Shown: positions 47,151-56,040 of the stretch, in pieces
Layout: each line of letters opens with the position of its first letter
Position numbering within the stretch: the stretch's first letter is position 1
Assembly: GCF_001637205.1 (NCBI RefSeq)
Contig: NZ_LVJH01000025.1
Span: 1 to 64,000, forward strand
Source: Paenibacillus glacialis
GTDB taxonomy: Bacteria > Bacillota > Bacilli > Paenibacillales > Paenibacillaceae
Direction of reading: 5' to 3'
DNA length: 64,000 bases
Notes under the pieces: generated by a model
Seen by the model: only the letters and a program-made list of their open reading frames with translations
Told to the model about the DNA's origin: nothing
The model's database searches: none
Position numbers and translations under genes: made by a program

Positions 47151-47651
47151 TCACAGTGGTGGCTTTTCTACTCCCATTTGCATCCAAATTTCCTTCGAAG
47201 GATCATATACCGCAGGTATACGCAACCCCGCTTGACGCATAAGAACGGTAACCTGTCCTCTATGATGAGCAATGTGGTTCATCAATCCCATAAAGATGGT
47301 AGCATTCGATTCCTGTCGGCCGAAGGAATTTTGTATTTGTTTTAAAGCATCATCCGTCCATTGTTGTTCAACAGCTTTAACTACATCAGAGCTTATATTT
47401 TTAAAGGTCTCAGCGATTTTTTTTGCAGATGGTACTTCATCTGAATGTTGTACCTGATCGATCACAAGTCCAAATTCAGTCAAGTAATCAGGGATATTCG
47501 TTACAAAATGCCACGCAATTCTTCCTAAAGTGCGACCTTCGGGATATACTTGCTGCTGTAATGATTCATCTGTTAAACTGTCTAAAACTTTTTGAGTTAA
47601 TACAGCTTCATTCTTCCATTCTGTGATAAAATCCGAAATCGTTATATACAT
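47151..47651 (-). CDS. DinB family protein (putative metal-dependent hydrolase/thiol transferase)
   Basis: A 166-residue four-helix bundle protein with the DinB metal-binding His pattern: RIAWHFV (His48) and MNHIAHHRGQV (two His near 126 and 130). DinB-like proteins include bacillithiol S-transferases and hydrolases; specificity is unknown. It follows the alpha/beta hydrolase gene by 7 bases, so the two form an operon. Confidence 0.87.
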   Translation of the reverse strand: MYITISDFITEWKNEAVLTQKVLDSLTDESLQQQVYPEGRTLGRIAWHFVTNIPDYLTEFGLVIDQVQHSDEVPSAKKIAETFKNISSDVVKAVEQQWTDDALKQIQNSFGRQESNATIFMGLMNHIAHHRGQVTVLMRQAGLRIPAVYDPSKEIWMQMGVEKPPL

Positions 47652-47658
47652 AATTCGT

Positions 47659-48471
47659 TCATCCCTTCTTGAGAAACTCGTTCACTACTTGATAAAAACC
47701 GTTTAAATCATCGGAGTGGATGCCGTGTCCGCATTCTTCGAAAACGACAAGTTTTGTGTTTGGCCTTCTTGCTTCCATCCGTTCCGCCTGGGCTAAGTCA
47801 AGAAAGATACTTTTTCTTCCATGAATCAGCAAAATAGGACATTTGGAAGATAACCAATCTTCCCACCAATCTCCATCTACATGCGAAGCAGTTACTTTCA
47901 ACCCTTCCATATCGGTGCAAAACCCCCAGCCTTTTTCATCCTCAAACACGCTTTCTGAAAAATAATCTATCGCACGAATACCTGCACTTTTCAGAGAATC
48001 TCTCAGTTCTTTTAATGAAGCTGATCGAAACGGAAGTTTGTCGACAAAGGAAACGTCGTCAATAATTTCCGCACCGATATCCTCAACAATAACAACCTTG
48101 ACTAATTCAGGATAACGAGCCGCGAACTGATAAGCGTTTAGTCCGCCTAATGAATGCCCCAATATCGTTACAGGTTGTCCACCAAGTTCTGTTTGAATTA
48201 GGTTTAGAATATCCATTACATAATAATCTCTTGAGTATTCCTTTTCATGAGAATGCTCACTCCAACCATGACCGCGTTGATCTAAACAAATCACCCGCCA
48301 GTCATTAAATTTAGCTGCTAAATCTGAAAATGTTCTTGCATTAGCCATGGACCCATGAAGCATAACAAGTACTTGATCGCTTTCTCCACCAAAGTCAAGG
48401 TAGGAAAGCTGAAGGTCTCCTGATTTAAAATATTTTCTCGTTGCTGCAATTCCATTGTGAGAATTCAACAT
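47659..48471 (-). CDS. Alpha/beta hydrolase
   Basis: A 270-residue soluble hydrolase. Visible marks are MLHGSMANAR (oxyanion region), DQRGHGWS, the nucleophile elbow TILGHSLGGLNAY, the acid region LLIHGRKS and the catalytic His in EECGHGIHSDD. The ATG at 48471 is chosen because GGAGGG precedes it; the ATG at 48486 contains that site. Substrate unknown, typical of the BioH/haloperoxidase-like group. Confidence 0.88.
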   Translation of the reverse strand: MLNSHNGIAATRKYFKSGDLQLSYLDFGGESDQVLVMLHGSMANARTFSDLAAKFNDWRVICLDQRGHGWSEHSHEKEYSRDYYVMDILNLIQTELGGQPVTILGHSLGGLNAYQFAARYPELVKVVIVEDIGAEIIDDVSFVDKLPFRSASLKELRDSLKSAGIRAIDYFSESVFEDEKGWGFCTDMEGLKVTASHVDGDWWEDWLSSKCPILLIHGRKSIFLDLAQAERMEARRPNTKLVVFEECGHGIHSDDLNGFYQVVNEFLKKG

Positions 48472-48799
48472 CTGTTTTCCCTCCATTATAAAATAGGATT
48501 TAAGATTAACGTACCTGGCTCAATCATAATCGCTAATAGTGACAAGGATTGTCATAGTTATGCTTTTTATTTTTTGACACATCCTTTAGTGTCATTGGAC
48601 GCTTCTGCTCGCCCTTTTCGGTGAGCTCATTTCGCTTGACGCGCTAGTGGCATCAAAGCAGATAAAATGGAGAATGCCGTTTATTCCATCTTGAATAATT
48701 ACTTCATTGAAAGGCATTAAATGGCCGGACACCACAAACGAATATATAGACAAAGCCAGAACAACAATACCGAAACCAAACTACAATTAATACCGAAAA
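48472..48799. other. Intergenic stretch without recognisable gene
   Basis: Contains the probable promoter of the alpha/beta hydrolase operon. Some short frames, such as one ending NAVYSILNNYFIERH near 48720, suggest gene relics, but no family is recognised. Confidence 0.4.
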
Positions 48800-48836
48800 A
48801 ATGCCCTAAAACTACATTACATAGTCATAGGGCATT
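48800..48836 (-). terminator. Rho-independent terminator
   Basis: Stem AATGCCCTA / TAGGGCATT with a T-run on the minus strand (A-run 48796-48800 on plus). It lies 190 bases downstream of the PPOX-type gene. The stretch between them has a minus-strand frame ending CEDCAPFRMIWRS, perhaps a relic. Confidence 0.7.
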
Positions 48837-49028
48837 CACTCTAAATTTTAATGGAATAAGAAATTATCAAATAGTTCCCACCTATACCCCTATGACCGCC
48901 ATATCATCCGAAATGGAGCACAGTCTTCACATTTTGGATGCTCTTTCGGCATGGCTAGGTAAGCAGAGACCGCGTGTGCTGCCGAAAAGCGGTATCGGCG
49001 TAATGCAAGTCGTAACGGTATCTTGTCA

Positions 49029-49577
49029 TTATTTCTCTCGTCCGACATTCATGTCCGTTCTATACATTTTTTCTGCTTCAATAGGACTTTCTTTTGCCGT
49101 CACATGGTGGGGAATTACCCGGCATACTTGAACCGGTCCACCGAATACAGCCGACCTATACTTGTCCACATGCTGCTTGGGCAAGGGGCGGTTATAATAC
49201 CCGGGTACATATTTATTGATCATTTCCTGAAGGATATGAGTTGCTTCGTCCAAATCTGTGATCGGCTCTGCTTGTCCAAATATCATTACGCTCATATAAG
49301 CCGTATCCGTTTTGGCAGGTACCGGATTCGTGATGGTTCCGTATTCTTCACATACCGTAAAACATACCTCTGGATTTTCACTCATGACCTGATTACGTCT
49401 TCCATCTCCAGCCCCGTGAAAATAGAGCTTCCCCTCAATCCATACATAATTAAGCGGTACAACATAAGGGAGAATCCCATCAACCAACCCAAGATACCCA
49501 ATTCTCGCTTGATGAAGGAAACTTTCAATTTTCTCATGATCCTGGCATTCCCTAATCTTGTAACGAACCGAATCCAT
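49029..49577 (-). CDS. Pyridoxamine 5'-phosphate oxidase-like (flavin-binding split barrel) protein
   Basis: A 182-residue protein. Residues 20-130 form a split barrel: ARIGYLGLVDGILPYVVPLNYVW, GKLYFHGAGDGRRNQVM, then CFTVCEEYG and YMSVMIFGQAEP. This pattern is that of the NimA/PPOX-like FMN-binding family. The ATG at 49577 follows AAAGGAGAG. It faces a broken MocR/PdxR-type regulator gene, a common pairing for vitamin B6-related genes. Confidence 0.83.
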   Translation of the reverse strand: MDSVRYKIRECQDHEKIESFLHQARIGYLGLVDGILPYVVPLNYVWIEGKLYFHGAGDGRRNQVMSENPEVCFTVCEEYGTITNPVPAKTDTAYMSVMIFGQAEPITDLDEATHILQEMINKYVPGYYNRPLPKQHVDKYRSAVFGGPVQVCRVIPHHVTAKESPIEAEKMYRTDMNVGREK

Positions 49578-49795
49578 TTCGAAATCTCTCCTTTCACTCA
49601 TAAGATATTCATCCCACTCCAATTGTCCTAACTCCGATAGTCTTCTAGAGTGCGGCAACGACCAGATTGCAAATACCAGCGTTATTACGGTAGTATATCA
49701 ATGAGTGGATTGCGTTAAAACATCCAAACATCACATTTATAAACAATCCATAATCAATATTTTAGGGTTGGAGCTTCTATTTGGAGGTGTGTACG

Positions 49796-50035
49796 ATGAT
49801 GAAAGTCATTCGTAATGATAAGAGACCGATCTGGCAGCAATTGCTTGATCAAGCGATTCATAATATTACAAGCGGAATCTGGACGCCAGGAAAATTGCTG
49901 ATTCCTTCCCGCGAACTTGCTCACATGGTAGGTGTCTCTCGCTCAACTATACAGATTCGTCTATGAGGAATTGCTAAGTCGAGGCTATACGGTCACATCT
50001 CGCCGAGGAGGACTGTCTTCGTGCAAGAGAATTGA
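49796..50035 (+). pseudogene. Broken MocR/GntR-type regulator (5' part only)
   Basis: The ATG at 49796 follows TTTGGAGGTG. The first 55 codons give a GntR-type winged helix (RPIWQQLLDQAIHNITSG, then IPSRELAHMVGVSRSTIQ). A one-base shift at about 49957 moves to another frame that continues VYEELLSRGYTVTSRRGG, and a second shift gives VFVQEN before a stop at 50035. The aminotransferase-like domain is absent. It is a truncated, frameshifted remnant of a MocR regulator similar in kind to the gene at 61229. Confidence 0.75.
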
Positions 50036-50151
50036 CATATAAAAAATAACCGACACTTAGTTCGAAGTCGTTCTAATATTATTTTTCTTGGGTTAATGTT
50101 ATTATACTGATGTAAGTTATTTTACTTTTAAATATTAAGGAGGAATACCTG

Positions 50152-50217
50152 GTGAAAAAGAAGTCGATTAAATATTTGTCTTTTGGTATTGGGTATTCTA
50201 CTGCTGTTTTTTTCTAG
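50152..50217 (+). pseudogene. Broken small membrane protein ORF
   Basis: A GTG at 50152 after a strong AAGGAGG site opens 21 codons (KKKSIKYLSFGIG...) and stops at 50217. Other frames continue a hydrophobic helix and a basic tail, ending LSKIKRN about 50 bases later, so a single ancestral small membrane protein of about 38 residues broken by two small shifts (one in a T7 run) is plausible. It could also be a real short peptide. Confidence 0.3.
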
Positions 50218-50332
50218 AATTGATTATTGATAGGAAAGGTCTGTCAAAAATTAAGAGAAACTAAAAAACAGTGGAAATATATAACATATCCATAGTTATG
50301 TATTTTCTATTTAAAAGGAGAATTCACAAATA

Positions 50333-50734
50333 ATGAACTCAAATAATAATGTAATTACAAGATATAATCCAGAAAATATTGCGAAACCTGTTGGTAACTA
50401 TAGTCATGTAACGAAAATAAGTAGAAATGCTGAAATATATGTATTTTCCGGTCAAATTGGTATTGATCAAAACAATAATATCCCCACAGATTTTAATCAA
50501 CAAGTAACAAATACAATGAGCAATGTTGTTGATATCCTTTCTTCTCAAAAGTTGACTCCTGATCATGTCATTAAAATCAATATTTGGGCAACAGAAGAAA
50601 TTGATTGGGATCATTTCTATGAAATTTGGAATAAAGTATTCGGTACCACACCTCCTTCAATGACGATTGCTTATATTAAAGGATTAGGTTTACCTGAATT
50701 AAAAATCGAATTAGATGTTTGGGCTGCAGGCTAA
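50333..50734 (+). CDS. RidA family protein
   Basis: A 133-residue member of the RidA/YjgF family: GNYSHVTKISRNAEIYVFSGQIGID at the start and the C-terminal GLGLPELKIELDVWA. RidA proteins hydrolyse reactive enamines/imines made by PLP enzymes. The usual catalytic Arg (in the motif IEA-x-A) is replaced: the end reads IELDVWAAG, and the Arg before it is not seen (TIAYIKGLGLPEL has Lys instead), so this copy may have another role. AAAAGGAG precedes the ATG. It is more AT-rich than its neighbours. Confidence 0.85.
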   Translation: MNSNNNVITRYNPENIAKPVGNYSHVTKISRNAEIYVFSGQIGIDQNNNIPTDFNQQVTNTMSNVVDILSSQKLTPDHVIKINIWATEEIDWDHFYEIWNKVFGTTPPSMTIAYIKGLGLPELKIELDVWAAG

Positions 50735-50830
50735 AACCTTAAAAAAGAGCGGCTCAGTAAAAAGCCCTGTAAAAGTAGTGTTTTTGGAAAAACTATAAAA
50801 TTTAGGGATCAACTATGATTCCCTCTACGC

Positions 50831-50869
50831 AAAACGAGCCTTAGAAGCGATTCTAAAGGCTCGTTTTTT
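50831..50869 (+). terminator. Rho-independent terminator (copy 1)
   Basis: Hairpin AACGAGCC...GGCTCGTT with inner AGAA/TTCT and T6 tail, downstream of ridA. Its 39-base sequence recurs almost exactly at 54332-54371. Confidence 0.85.
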
Positions 50870-50970
50870 CTATTATTATCTTAATCTGATAATATTTTTG
50901 CAGTAGTCTCTAAGTAGGCATAACGGCAAGTTTTGATCAGCGATTTTTATAAGAATAGCTTTGCATCCAT

Positions 50971-51405
50971 TTAGAGCAAAACCCTGTTTTCCAATATATT
51001 TTTCAAACTGATATGAGACTTTGAAGGTCCGAACTTTATTAGGGTATCTTGAAATTCAGCAAGTTCCTCAATAGATGCGGTTTGTACCTTAATGAGATAA
51101 TTATATTCTCCACTAATGCGAAATAAATCAGTTACTTCTATAGCATTTTCACAAAAATCAGTGAGGTCTTGGCAATGTTCTGTTTTTAATAAAATAAAAG
51201 TGGTCGTCCCTCGATTCAGATCCCGTAAATTAAAAACGGTGTTATACCCAGAAATGATGTTTTTTTCTTCCAACTTAATAATTCTTTCTTTAACGGATGG
51301 TTGCGACATCGAAACCTCTTTACTGATTTGAGAAATGGACATTCGTGCATTGTACTGAAGTAATGCCATGATCTTTTTATCAATGTCATCCATAGGATGT
51401 TCCAT
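50971..51405 (-). CDS. Lrp/AsnC family transcriptional regulator
   Basis: A 144-residue regulator. N-terminal HTH (ARMSISQISKEVSMSQPSVKERIIKLEEKNIISGY) and C-terminal RAM/ligand domain (FILLKTEHCQDLTDFCENA and RISGEYNYLIKVQTASIEELAEF). AGGGGG lies eight bases before the ATG. It diverges from the VOC-family gene, which it may control in response to an amino acid or similar ligand. Confidence 0.92.
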   Translation of the reverse strand: MEHPMDDIDKKIMALLQYNARMSISQISKEVSMSQPSVKERIIKLEEKNIISGYNTVFNLRDLNRGTTTFILLKTEHCQDLTDFCENAIEVTDLFRISGEYNYLIKVQTASIEELAEFQDTLIKFGPSKSHISLKNILENRVLL

Positions 51406-51564
51406 ATCAAGAGCCCCCTAACCCAATTCAATAAAATAAACCTATCTAACTAAAATACCTTATATTCAATAACCATATTACTATAAAACACTTATCTTAT
51501 ATATGTATCTCGCGTTTTAATGTAACTATAATAAATATATATTATATAAGGGGAGCGATTATAG

Positions 51565-52029
51565 ATGAGCGTAAAAGGCCTTTCACATGTAGCGATCCAA
51601 GCCAGAGATTATAAAGCAACGATTACATTCTATATTGAAGTTTTAGGATTCAAGTTAGGCCATCATTGGAGTCTACCATCCTTTCAAATCAAAGAAGCTT
51701 CCATGCTGATTTCATCTGACCAAAGAACCTGCATTGAGATCTTTGATAACGATGCAGTCATCCCCGCTCAAGGGAAGAAAGCATTATCTGAAGAAGATAT
51801 AGCTCATGGAGCCTTATTACATTTCGCCTTCTATGTGGATAATGTAGATGAAATGTATCAAAAAGCCCTTGCTCATGGAGCAAAGGCTTTTATAGAACCG
51901 GATTACCTTTCTCTTGGAGAACCGCCTCTTCAAATAAAGAACGCTATCATTCACAGTCCAAATGGGGAAATTATCGAATTTATTGAAGATGTTGATTTTG
52001 ATATGTCCACCAAAACCGATGTGAATTAA
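51565..52029 (+). CDS. VOC family (glyoxalase/bleomycin-resistance type) protein
   Basis: A 154-residue protein with two beta-alpha-beta-beta-beta modules. Candidate metal ligands are His8 (GLSHVAIQ), His in GALLHFAFYVDNV and Glu in GEIIEFIEDV. GGGGAGCG precedes the ATG. These enzymes are lyases, isomerases or antibiotic-binding proteins; specificity not predictable. Confidence 0.86.
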   Translation: MSVKGLSHVAIQARDYKATITFYIEVLGFKLGHHWSLPSFQIKEASMLISSDQRTCIEIFDNDAVIPAQGKKALSEEDIAHGALLHFAFYVDNVDEMYQKALAHGAKAFIEPDYLSLGEPPLQIKNAIIHSPNGEIIEFIEDVDFDMSTKTDVN

Positions 52030-52117
52030 GCTTTTCAGAGAAAAATTTCCTCTACTTATGATACGGTTCTCCTTAAACGCTATAAAAGCTAAGTTTCTAT
52101 TGCTGTATTACCCTTAT

Positions 52118-53869
52118 TTACACGCGAAATCGGCTGATTCCATTGTTCAGATTGCCGGCCAATTCAAGCATCTGCTCAGATGAACTCGCTACCTCCTCCA
52201 TCGAGGCAAGCTGCTCCTCAGAGGAAGCAGCGACGCGCTGCGAGTGAAGCGAGGACGAGGAAGAGATACGCTCAAGCTCATCAAGTGAAGCGGCGATTTG
52301 CTCGCTGCCTGCCGACATTTGTTCGGAAGCGGCCGATACTTCCTGCACCTGATCGGATACTTGGCGAATGGCCTGAACAATTGCGCGGAAGCTATCACTG
52401 GCCTCGGTCGTAATCTTCGTCCCAATGTGTGCTTCATCCGCAGAATGCTCTAGCGATTTGACTACTCGGCCCGTTCTGACTCTAATTCCTTCCAGAATAT
52501 CTCCGATCTGCCCAGAGGATGACATGGACCGTTCAGCCAGTTTGCGAATCTCATGTGCGACAACCGCGAAGCCCTTACCATGCTCCCCGGCTCGCGCAGC
52601 TTCAATTGAGGCATTAAGCGCCAGCAGATTCGTCTGGCTGGAGACATCCGTGATCAGCGAAAGAATATCTCCGATTCGGCCACTCAGTTCCTCAAGCTCC
52701 TTCATTGTTGCTACCGTCGAAGATAGATTTACTTCAATCGTTTGCATCTGATCAACAGCACTCATAACGATAGTGTCGCCGGATTCAGCCCGCTTTGTCG
52801 TATCTACCGCAAGCTCCGAAACGACGGTGGATGACTCGGCAATTCGTTGGATACCGATGGCCATCTCCGTCATCGCCTTTTGACATTCCTTCGTGCTTTG
52901 GAGTTGCGTATCGGAATCAAATGCTATTTGTTCAATCGCTTGGGATATTTCGTTGGTCGCATGTGCTGTCTGTTCCGCGCTTCTCTGCAAATTTGTCGCC
53001 GATTCGGACACTTCAAGCGACGAATGCTGTATGCTGTTTGTCAGCTCGCGCAAGCTGACCATCATGATATTGAATGCCGATGCTGCCTGACCGATTTCGT
53101 TCATGTTTGTTACTGGCAAGGTTACGGTCAAATCGCCTTGCGCGGCCAGATTCGACACCTCCGCAAGACGATGAAGTGGGCGAAGTGCGATCCGCACCAT
53201 AAACGCAATGATCACGATGGCAATAACAGAAAATATTCCCCCGCGTATGATGTTGCTCCAGAGCATGCTCGACAAGCTTTTCTGGACTACTGCGTAATCA
53301 AAATCGATGCCTAAGATTGCGATGACTTTCCCTTTATCGTCCTTAATCGATGATACATATGTCACCCAAGTACCTTCGACGTCCGTGTAGGAGGGAGTTA
53401 TCGTGAAATCGTCTTTAATAGCCCGGTCAAGAGCAGTCTCGAATGTGGCGTTCATTTCATATTCCGTACCCGGCAGCGTCGTTTCTATGTCAATTTCAGT
53501 TTGCAGATTAACGAGGAATTTTTTGCCGTCTCGTTCGACTTTATCGGGTAACATGAGATAAACGCTGGGAATATTCACATCACTATCCGTCATGGCAAAA
53601 AGCTGGTTTCTCAAAAGAGCGAAAGCATCCGCGGTTGGAGACTGTTGGTTAACGACAATTTGGCTGGCCTCTTGAATGAGGCTAAGATTTGTTTCTATTT
53701 GCCTCTCTAAAACTGTACCGTACCCAAGGAATTGCTCTTCGTATGTCTTTTTTTGCCCTTGGTAGGAGAATACAACATTTAAGCTGATGATACCGATAAA
53801 TACGATTGCCAACAACAGATTACTCGTTAGGATCAAACTTTTTGATTTCACATTTTTTTTTAGAATCAT
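52118..53869 (-). CDS. Methyl-accepting chemotaxis protein
   Basis: A 583-residue chemoreceptor: helix 1 (about 13-33), extracellular Cache-type sensor (about 34-200, with YMLPDKV-like and [27 protein letters not shown] parts), helix 2 (about 205-225), HAMP ([22 protein letters not shown]), and the signalling domain with the tip [17 protein letters not shown] and [29 protein letters not shown]. It signals to CheA/CheW. The ATG at 53869 follows a purine-rich site. A decayed Cache-domain relic lies immediately upstream. Confidence 0.94.
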   Translation of the reverse strand: MILKKNVKSKSLILTSNLLLAIVFIGIISLNVVFSYQGQKKTYEEQFLGYGTVLERQIETNLSLIQEASQIVVNQQSPTADAFALLRNQLFAMTDSDVNIPSVYLMLPDKVERDGKKFLVNLQTEIDIETTLPGTEYEMNATFETALDRAIKDDFTITPSYTDVEGTWVTYVSSIKDDKGKVIAILGIDFDYAVVQKSLSSMLWSNIIRGGIFSVIAIVIIAFMVRIALRPLHRLAEVSNLAAQGDLTVTLPVTNMNEIGQAASAFNIMMVSLRELTNSIQHSSLEVSESATNLQRSAEQTAHATNEISQAIEQIAFDSDTQLQSTKECQKAMTEMAIGIQRIAESSTVVSELAVDTTKRAESGDTIVMSAVDQMQTIEVNLSSTVATMKELEELSGRIGDILSLITDVSSQTNLLALNASIEAARAGEHGKGFAVVAHEIRKLAERSMSSSGQIGDILEGIRVRTGRVVKSLEHSADEAHIGTKITTEASDSFRAIVQAIRQVSDQVQEVSAASEQMSAGSEQIAASLDELERISSSSSLHSQRVAASSEEQLASMEEVASSSEQMLELAGNLNNGISRFRV

Positions 53870-54105
53870 AAGCCTCTGCGCCTCTCTTTATGTAACATTA
53901 TTATTTCGGTCTTTGGCCTGTATGAGGACAGCCCGAGAGCAATAACTAGAATTATCACTCCTTCGATGGCCACTTGACCCTCTTTGCGAACCTTTTCAGC
54001 GACTGCAATGGAGACTTTAGTACCTACTGCACGTGTTCCATCAACCATAACATTCGGTGATGGTTACCCATGTATCGCCTAAAAATATTGTAGCTGCAAA
54101 TCAGA
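53866..54105 (-). pseudogene. Relic of a chemoreceptor Cache sensor domain
   Basis: Minus-strand frames give ATIFLGDTWVTITE, then after a shift VMVDGTRAVGTKVSIAVAEKVRKEGQ. This is the well-known pattern of single-Cache MCP sensors (ATIFxGDxRVxTNV...GxRAVGTKxSxxVAxxVLxxG). The sequence after GQ is degenerate, and the last bases overlap the start of the intact MCP gene. It is the leftover of another receptor or of a fused ancestral gene. Confidence 0.7.
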
Positions 54106-54548
54106 TTGTGCCTTCATCATAGGTTAGCATCTACTTATACAGTATCGATACTGTACATTTCAGCTTTATGTGACAAGACATTAGTATAATAGATTTGCCT
54201 ACCTTACCACAATTATCCTCATATATGCGAGAGTAAAACAAATCAAGTGTAACGATAGATAGAGTTCATTAATCCCACTATTTTACATTGAATTCTTCAA
54301 GTTTCCCTCTTCTAACCACTGTCCTACATGAAAAACGAGCCTTAGAAGCGATTCTAAAGGCTCGTTTTTTTCTTTAGCTATTTTGTTTTTTAAAAGTGGA
54401 CGTTTTCAGTGGCCTCACGCTTACCGACATCTTTCTTGCTCTTTGGGGGCATTCTCGATCGATCTTATCAAAGCTCTGTTTCACACTTTACTGAATAGAA
54501 TTATAATATTAAATATTAGAGACTACTCAAGAGAGGGATGAACGAGCA
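54106..54548. other. Intergenic stretch with an orphan terminator
   Basis: No gene seen. It carries the second copy of the ridA-type terminator (54332-54371), with no intact plus-strand gene in front of it. The 3' part leads into the ankyrin gene and has GAGAGGG as its ribosome site. Confidence 0.5.
54332..54371 (+). terminator. Rho-independent terminator (copy 2, orphan)
   Basis: Same hairpin as at 50831-50869, including the internal AGAAGCGATTCT part, with a T7 tail. Confidence 0.8.
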
Positions 54549-55019
54549 ATGGCCTATACATTCGACGATTTATATGAAGCAGTTGAAGGGGATGAATTCA
54601 AAAAAGTTAAAAAGATCCTACAAGCAGATCCCACGCTAATTACTGGAAAAGATGATTATGAATTTAGCGTGCTTCATGGTGCAGTTATGACGGAAAATAC
54701 AAAGATGGTTGAGTATCTGCTAGATCAGGGTGCGGATGTGAATGCTCTAAATGATGAAGGGATTACCCCACTTCATATTGCTCTGTATCCCGATGTGGTC
54801 ACATGCTTGCTGAATCACGGAGCCGAAATCAACAAAAAGTGTTCGGACGGAAGCACGCCTTTACATACGCAAGTCGCAGACGGTGAAGAACGTTTGGACA
54901 TAGTTGGAGTGCTTCTTGCCAAGGGGGCGGACAAAAGCATTAAGGATAACGACGGACAAACCCCGCTGGATATTGCAAGGGCCAGGGAAGAAGAAGAGAT
55001 GATCGAACTGCTCAGCTAA
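54549..55019 (+). CDS. Ankyrin repeat protein
   Basis: A 156-residue soluble protein with four ankyrin repeats (LHGAVMTENTKMVEYLLDQGADVN, TPLHIALYPDVVTCLLNHGAEIN, TPLHTQVADGEERLDIVGVLLAKGADK, TPLDIARAREEEEMIELL). It probably serves as a protein-binding module in the cytoplasm. Partner unknown. GAGAGGG precedes the ATG by ten bases. Confidence 0.9.
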   Translation: MAYTFDDLYEAVEGDEFKKVKKILQADPTLITGKDDYEFSVLHGAVMTENTKMVEYLLDQGADVNALNDEGITPLHIALYPDVVTCLLNHGAEINKKCSDGSTPLHTQVADGEERLDIVGVLLAKGADKSIKDNDGQTPLDIARAREEEEMIELLS

Positions 55020-55083
55020 AATAATAGACCTAAAAAGCGAACACTCTTTCCAAAGTCGGTTGTTTTGACTTGTTCGTAAAAAC

Positions 55084-55129
55084 CAAAACAGAGTCAAGCC
55101 ATCTTAACAAATGGCTTGACTCTGTTTTG
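55084..55129 (+). terminator. Rho-independent terminator
   Basis: A perfect 19-bp stem (CAAAACAGAGTCAAGCCAT and its complement 55111-55129) with an 8-base loop, 65 bases after the ankyrin gene. Confidence 0.88.
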
Positions 55130-55233
55130 TTCCTGAAATAATCAAACAAGTAAAAAATCCACACTCACACTATCACACAGATGTTCTTTATTCCCATTAT
55201 CTTTGCATTTTAAGTGCAACTATATAGATTGAA

Positions 55234-55247
55234 CTAAAGCGCTTGCA
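55234..55247. promoter_or_regulatory. Candidate catabolite-response element (cre)
   Basis: CTAAAGCGCTTGCA resembles the CcpA site consensus (TGWAANCGNTNWCA) except for the first two bases and one near the end. It overlaps the -35 box of the gnt promoter. The gnt operon of Bacillus is CcpA-repressed, so the placement makes sense. Confidence 0.45.
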
Positions 55248-55270
55248 AAATTAAAAATATTAGTTATAAT
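55243..55270 (+). promoter_or_regulatory. gnt operon promoter
   Basis: TTGCAA (55243-55248) and TATAAT (55265-55270) separated by 16 bases, a good SigA-type promoter for gntR and the following genes. Confidence 0.7.
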
Positions 55271-55286
55271 ACTTGTATACAAGTAT
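55269..55286. promoter_or_regulatory. GntR operator
   Basis: A perfect 18-bp palindrome ATACTTGTATACAAGTAT that overlaps the end of the -10 box and the expected transcription start. It matches the known GntR operator of Bacillus subtilis, whose protein is nearly the same as the one encoded here. Confidence 0.85.
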
Positions 55287-55308
55287 ACTAGATTGAGAAG
55301 GTGAGTTT

Positions 55309-56040
55309 ATGACCGAATTAAATGAATTCCTATATCCCTCCAAATGGCTTTCTAAAGCCTCTGCTGGTGATCGGGTAACATACGAGCTTAGAATGCGTAT
55401 TATTTCTGGCCAGATTGAAAGCGGTACCATATTGTCAGAAAATAAATTAGCTATAGATTTCGCTGTAAGTCGCTCACCCATACGTGAAGCGTTAAAAATA
55501 CTGGCATCCGAAAATATGATCCGATTAGAAAGAATGGGTGCAGTTGTTATTGGTTTATCAGAAAAAGAAATAGAAGAAATTTATGATGTCCGTTTACTCA
55601 TAGAATCGTTTGTATTTGAACGGCTTGTAAGGATAGATACTAATGAATTAATAAAGGAACTTAGTAAAATACTAGAAATGATGAAAGTCGCAATCAAATA
55701 TAGTGATGCTGATGAATTTTCATATCAAGATGTCTTGTTCCATGAAACGATTATTCGTGCAGTTAATCATTCATACATTCTGATGATCTGGAATAATTTA
55801 AAACCCGTTATGGAAAGCTTCATACTATTGTCGATGCGTGTGCGTATCAAAGAAAAGGTTGAAGACTTTACACGCATTATAAACAATCATGAGCTTTACA
55901 TTGAAGCGATCCGAACAAAAGATAGAGACCTCATGAGTAAGTCCTTACATGAAAATTTTGATGATGTTCAAGGTAAAGTAGAAGACCTATGGATATCACA
56001 ACAAATGCTCTCGAAAGGAGTAGTGCAGCAAAATGACTAA
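55309..56040 (+). CDS. gntR: Gluconate operon repressor
   Basis: A 243-residue FadR-subfamily GntR regulator. The helix-turn-helix lies in YELRMRIISGQIESGTILSENKLAIDFAVSRSPIREALKILA and the C-terminal helical domain carries the effector pocket (DVLFHETIIRAVNHSY). The text is very close to Bacillus subtilis GntR as I remember it. Gluconate binding releases it from the palindrome at 55269-55286. GAGAAGGTGAG precedes the ATG, and it overlaps gntK by 8 bases. Confidence 0.95.
   Translation: MTELNEFLYPSKWLSKASAGDRVTYELRMRIISGQIESGTILSENKLAIDFAVSRSPIREALKILASENMIRLERMGAVVIGLSEKEIEEIYDVRLLIESFVFERLVRIDTNELIKELSKILEMMKVAIKYSDADEFSYQDVLFHETIIRAVNHSYILMIWNNLKPVMESFILLSMRVRIKEKVEDFTRIINNHELYIEAIRTKDRDLMSKSLHENFDDVQGKVEDLWISQQMLSKGVVQQND

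Noticed and set aside
48721..49131. Plus-strand frame of 136 codons
   Set aside because: Its 3' third is antisense to the PPOX-type gene and no ribosome site or family pattern supports it.
49023..49631. Plus-strand frame of 202 codons over the PPOX-type gene
   Set aside because: The minus-strand product has clear split-barrel motifs; the plus-strand frame is a shadow.
53866..54048. Independent small gene of 60 codons upstream of the chemoreceptor
   Set aside because: Conserved Cache-domain words continue in another frame upstream, so it is better explained as a receptor relic.
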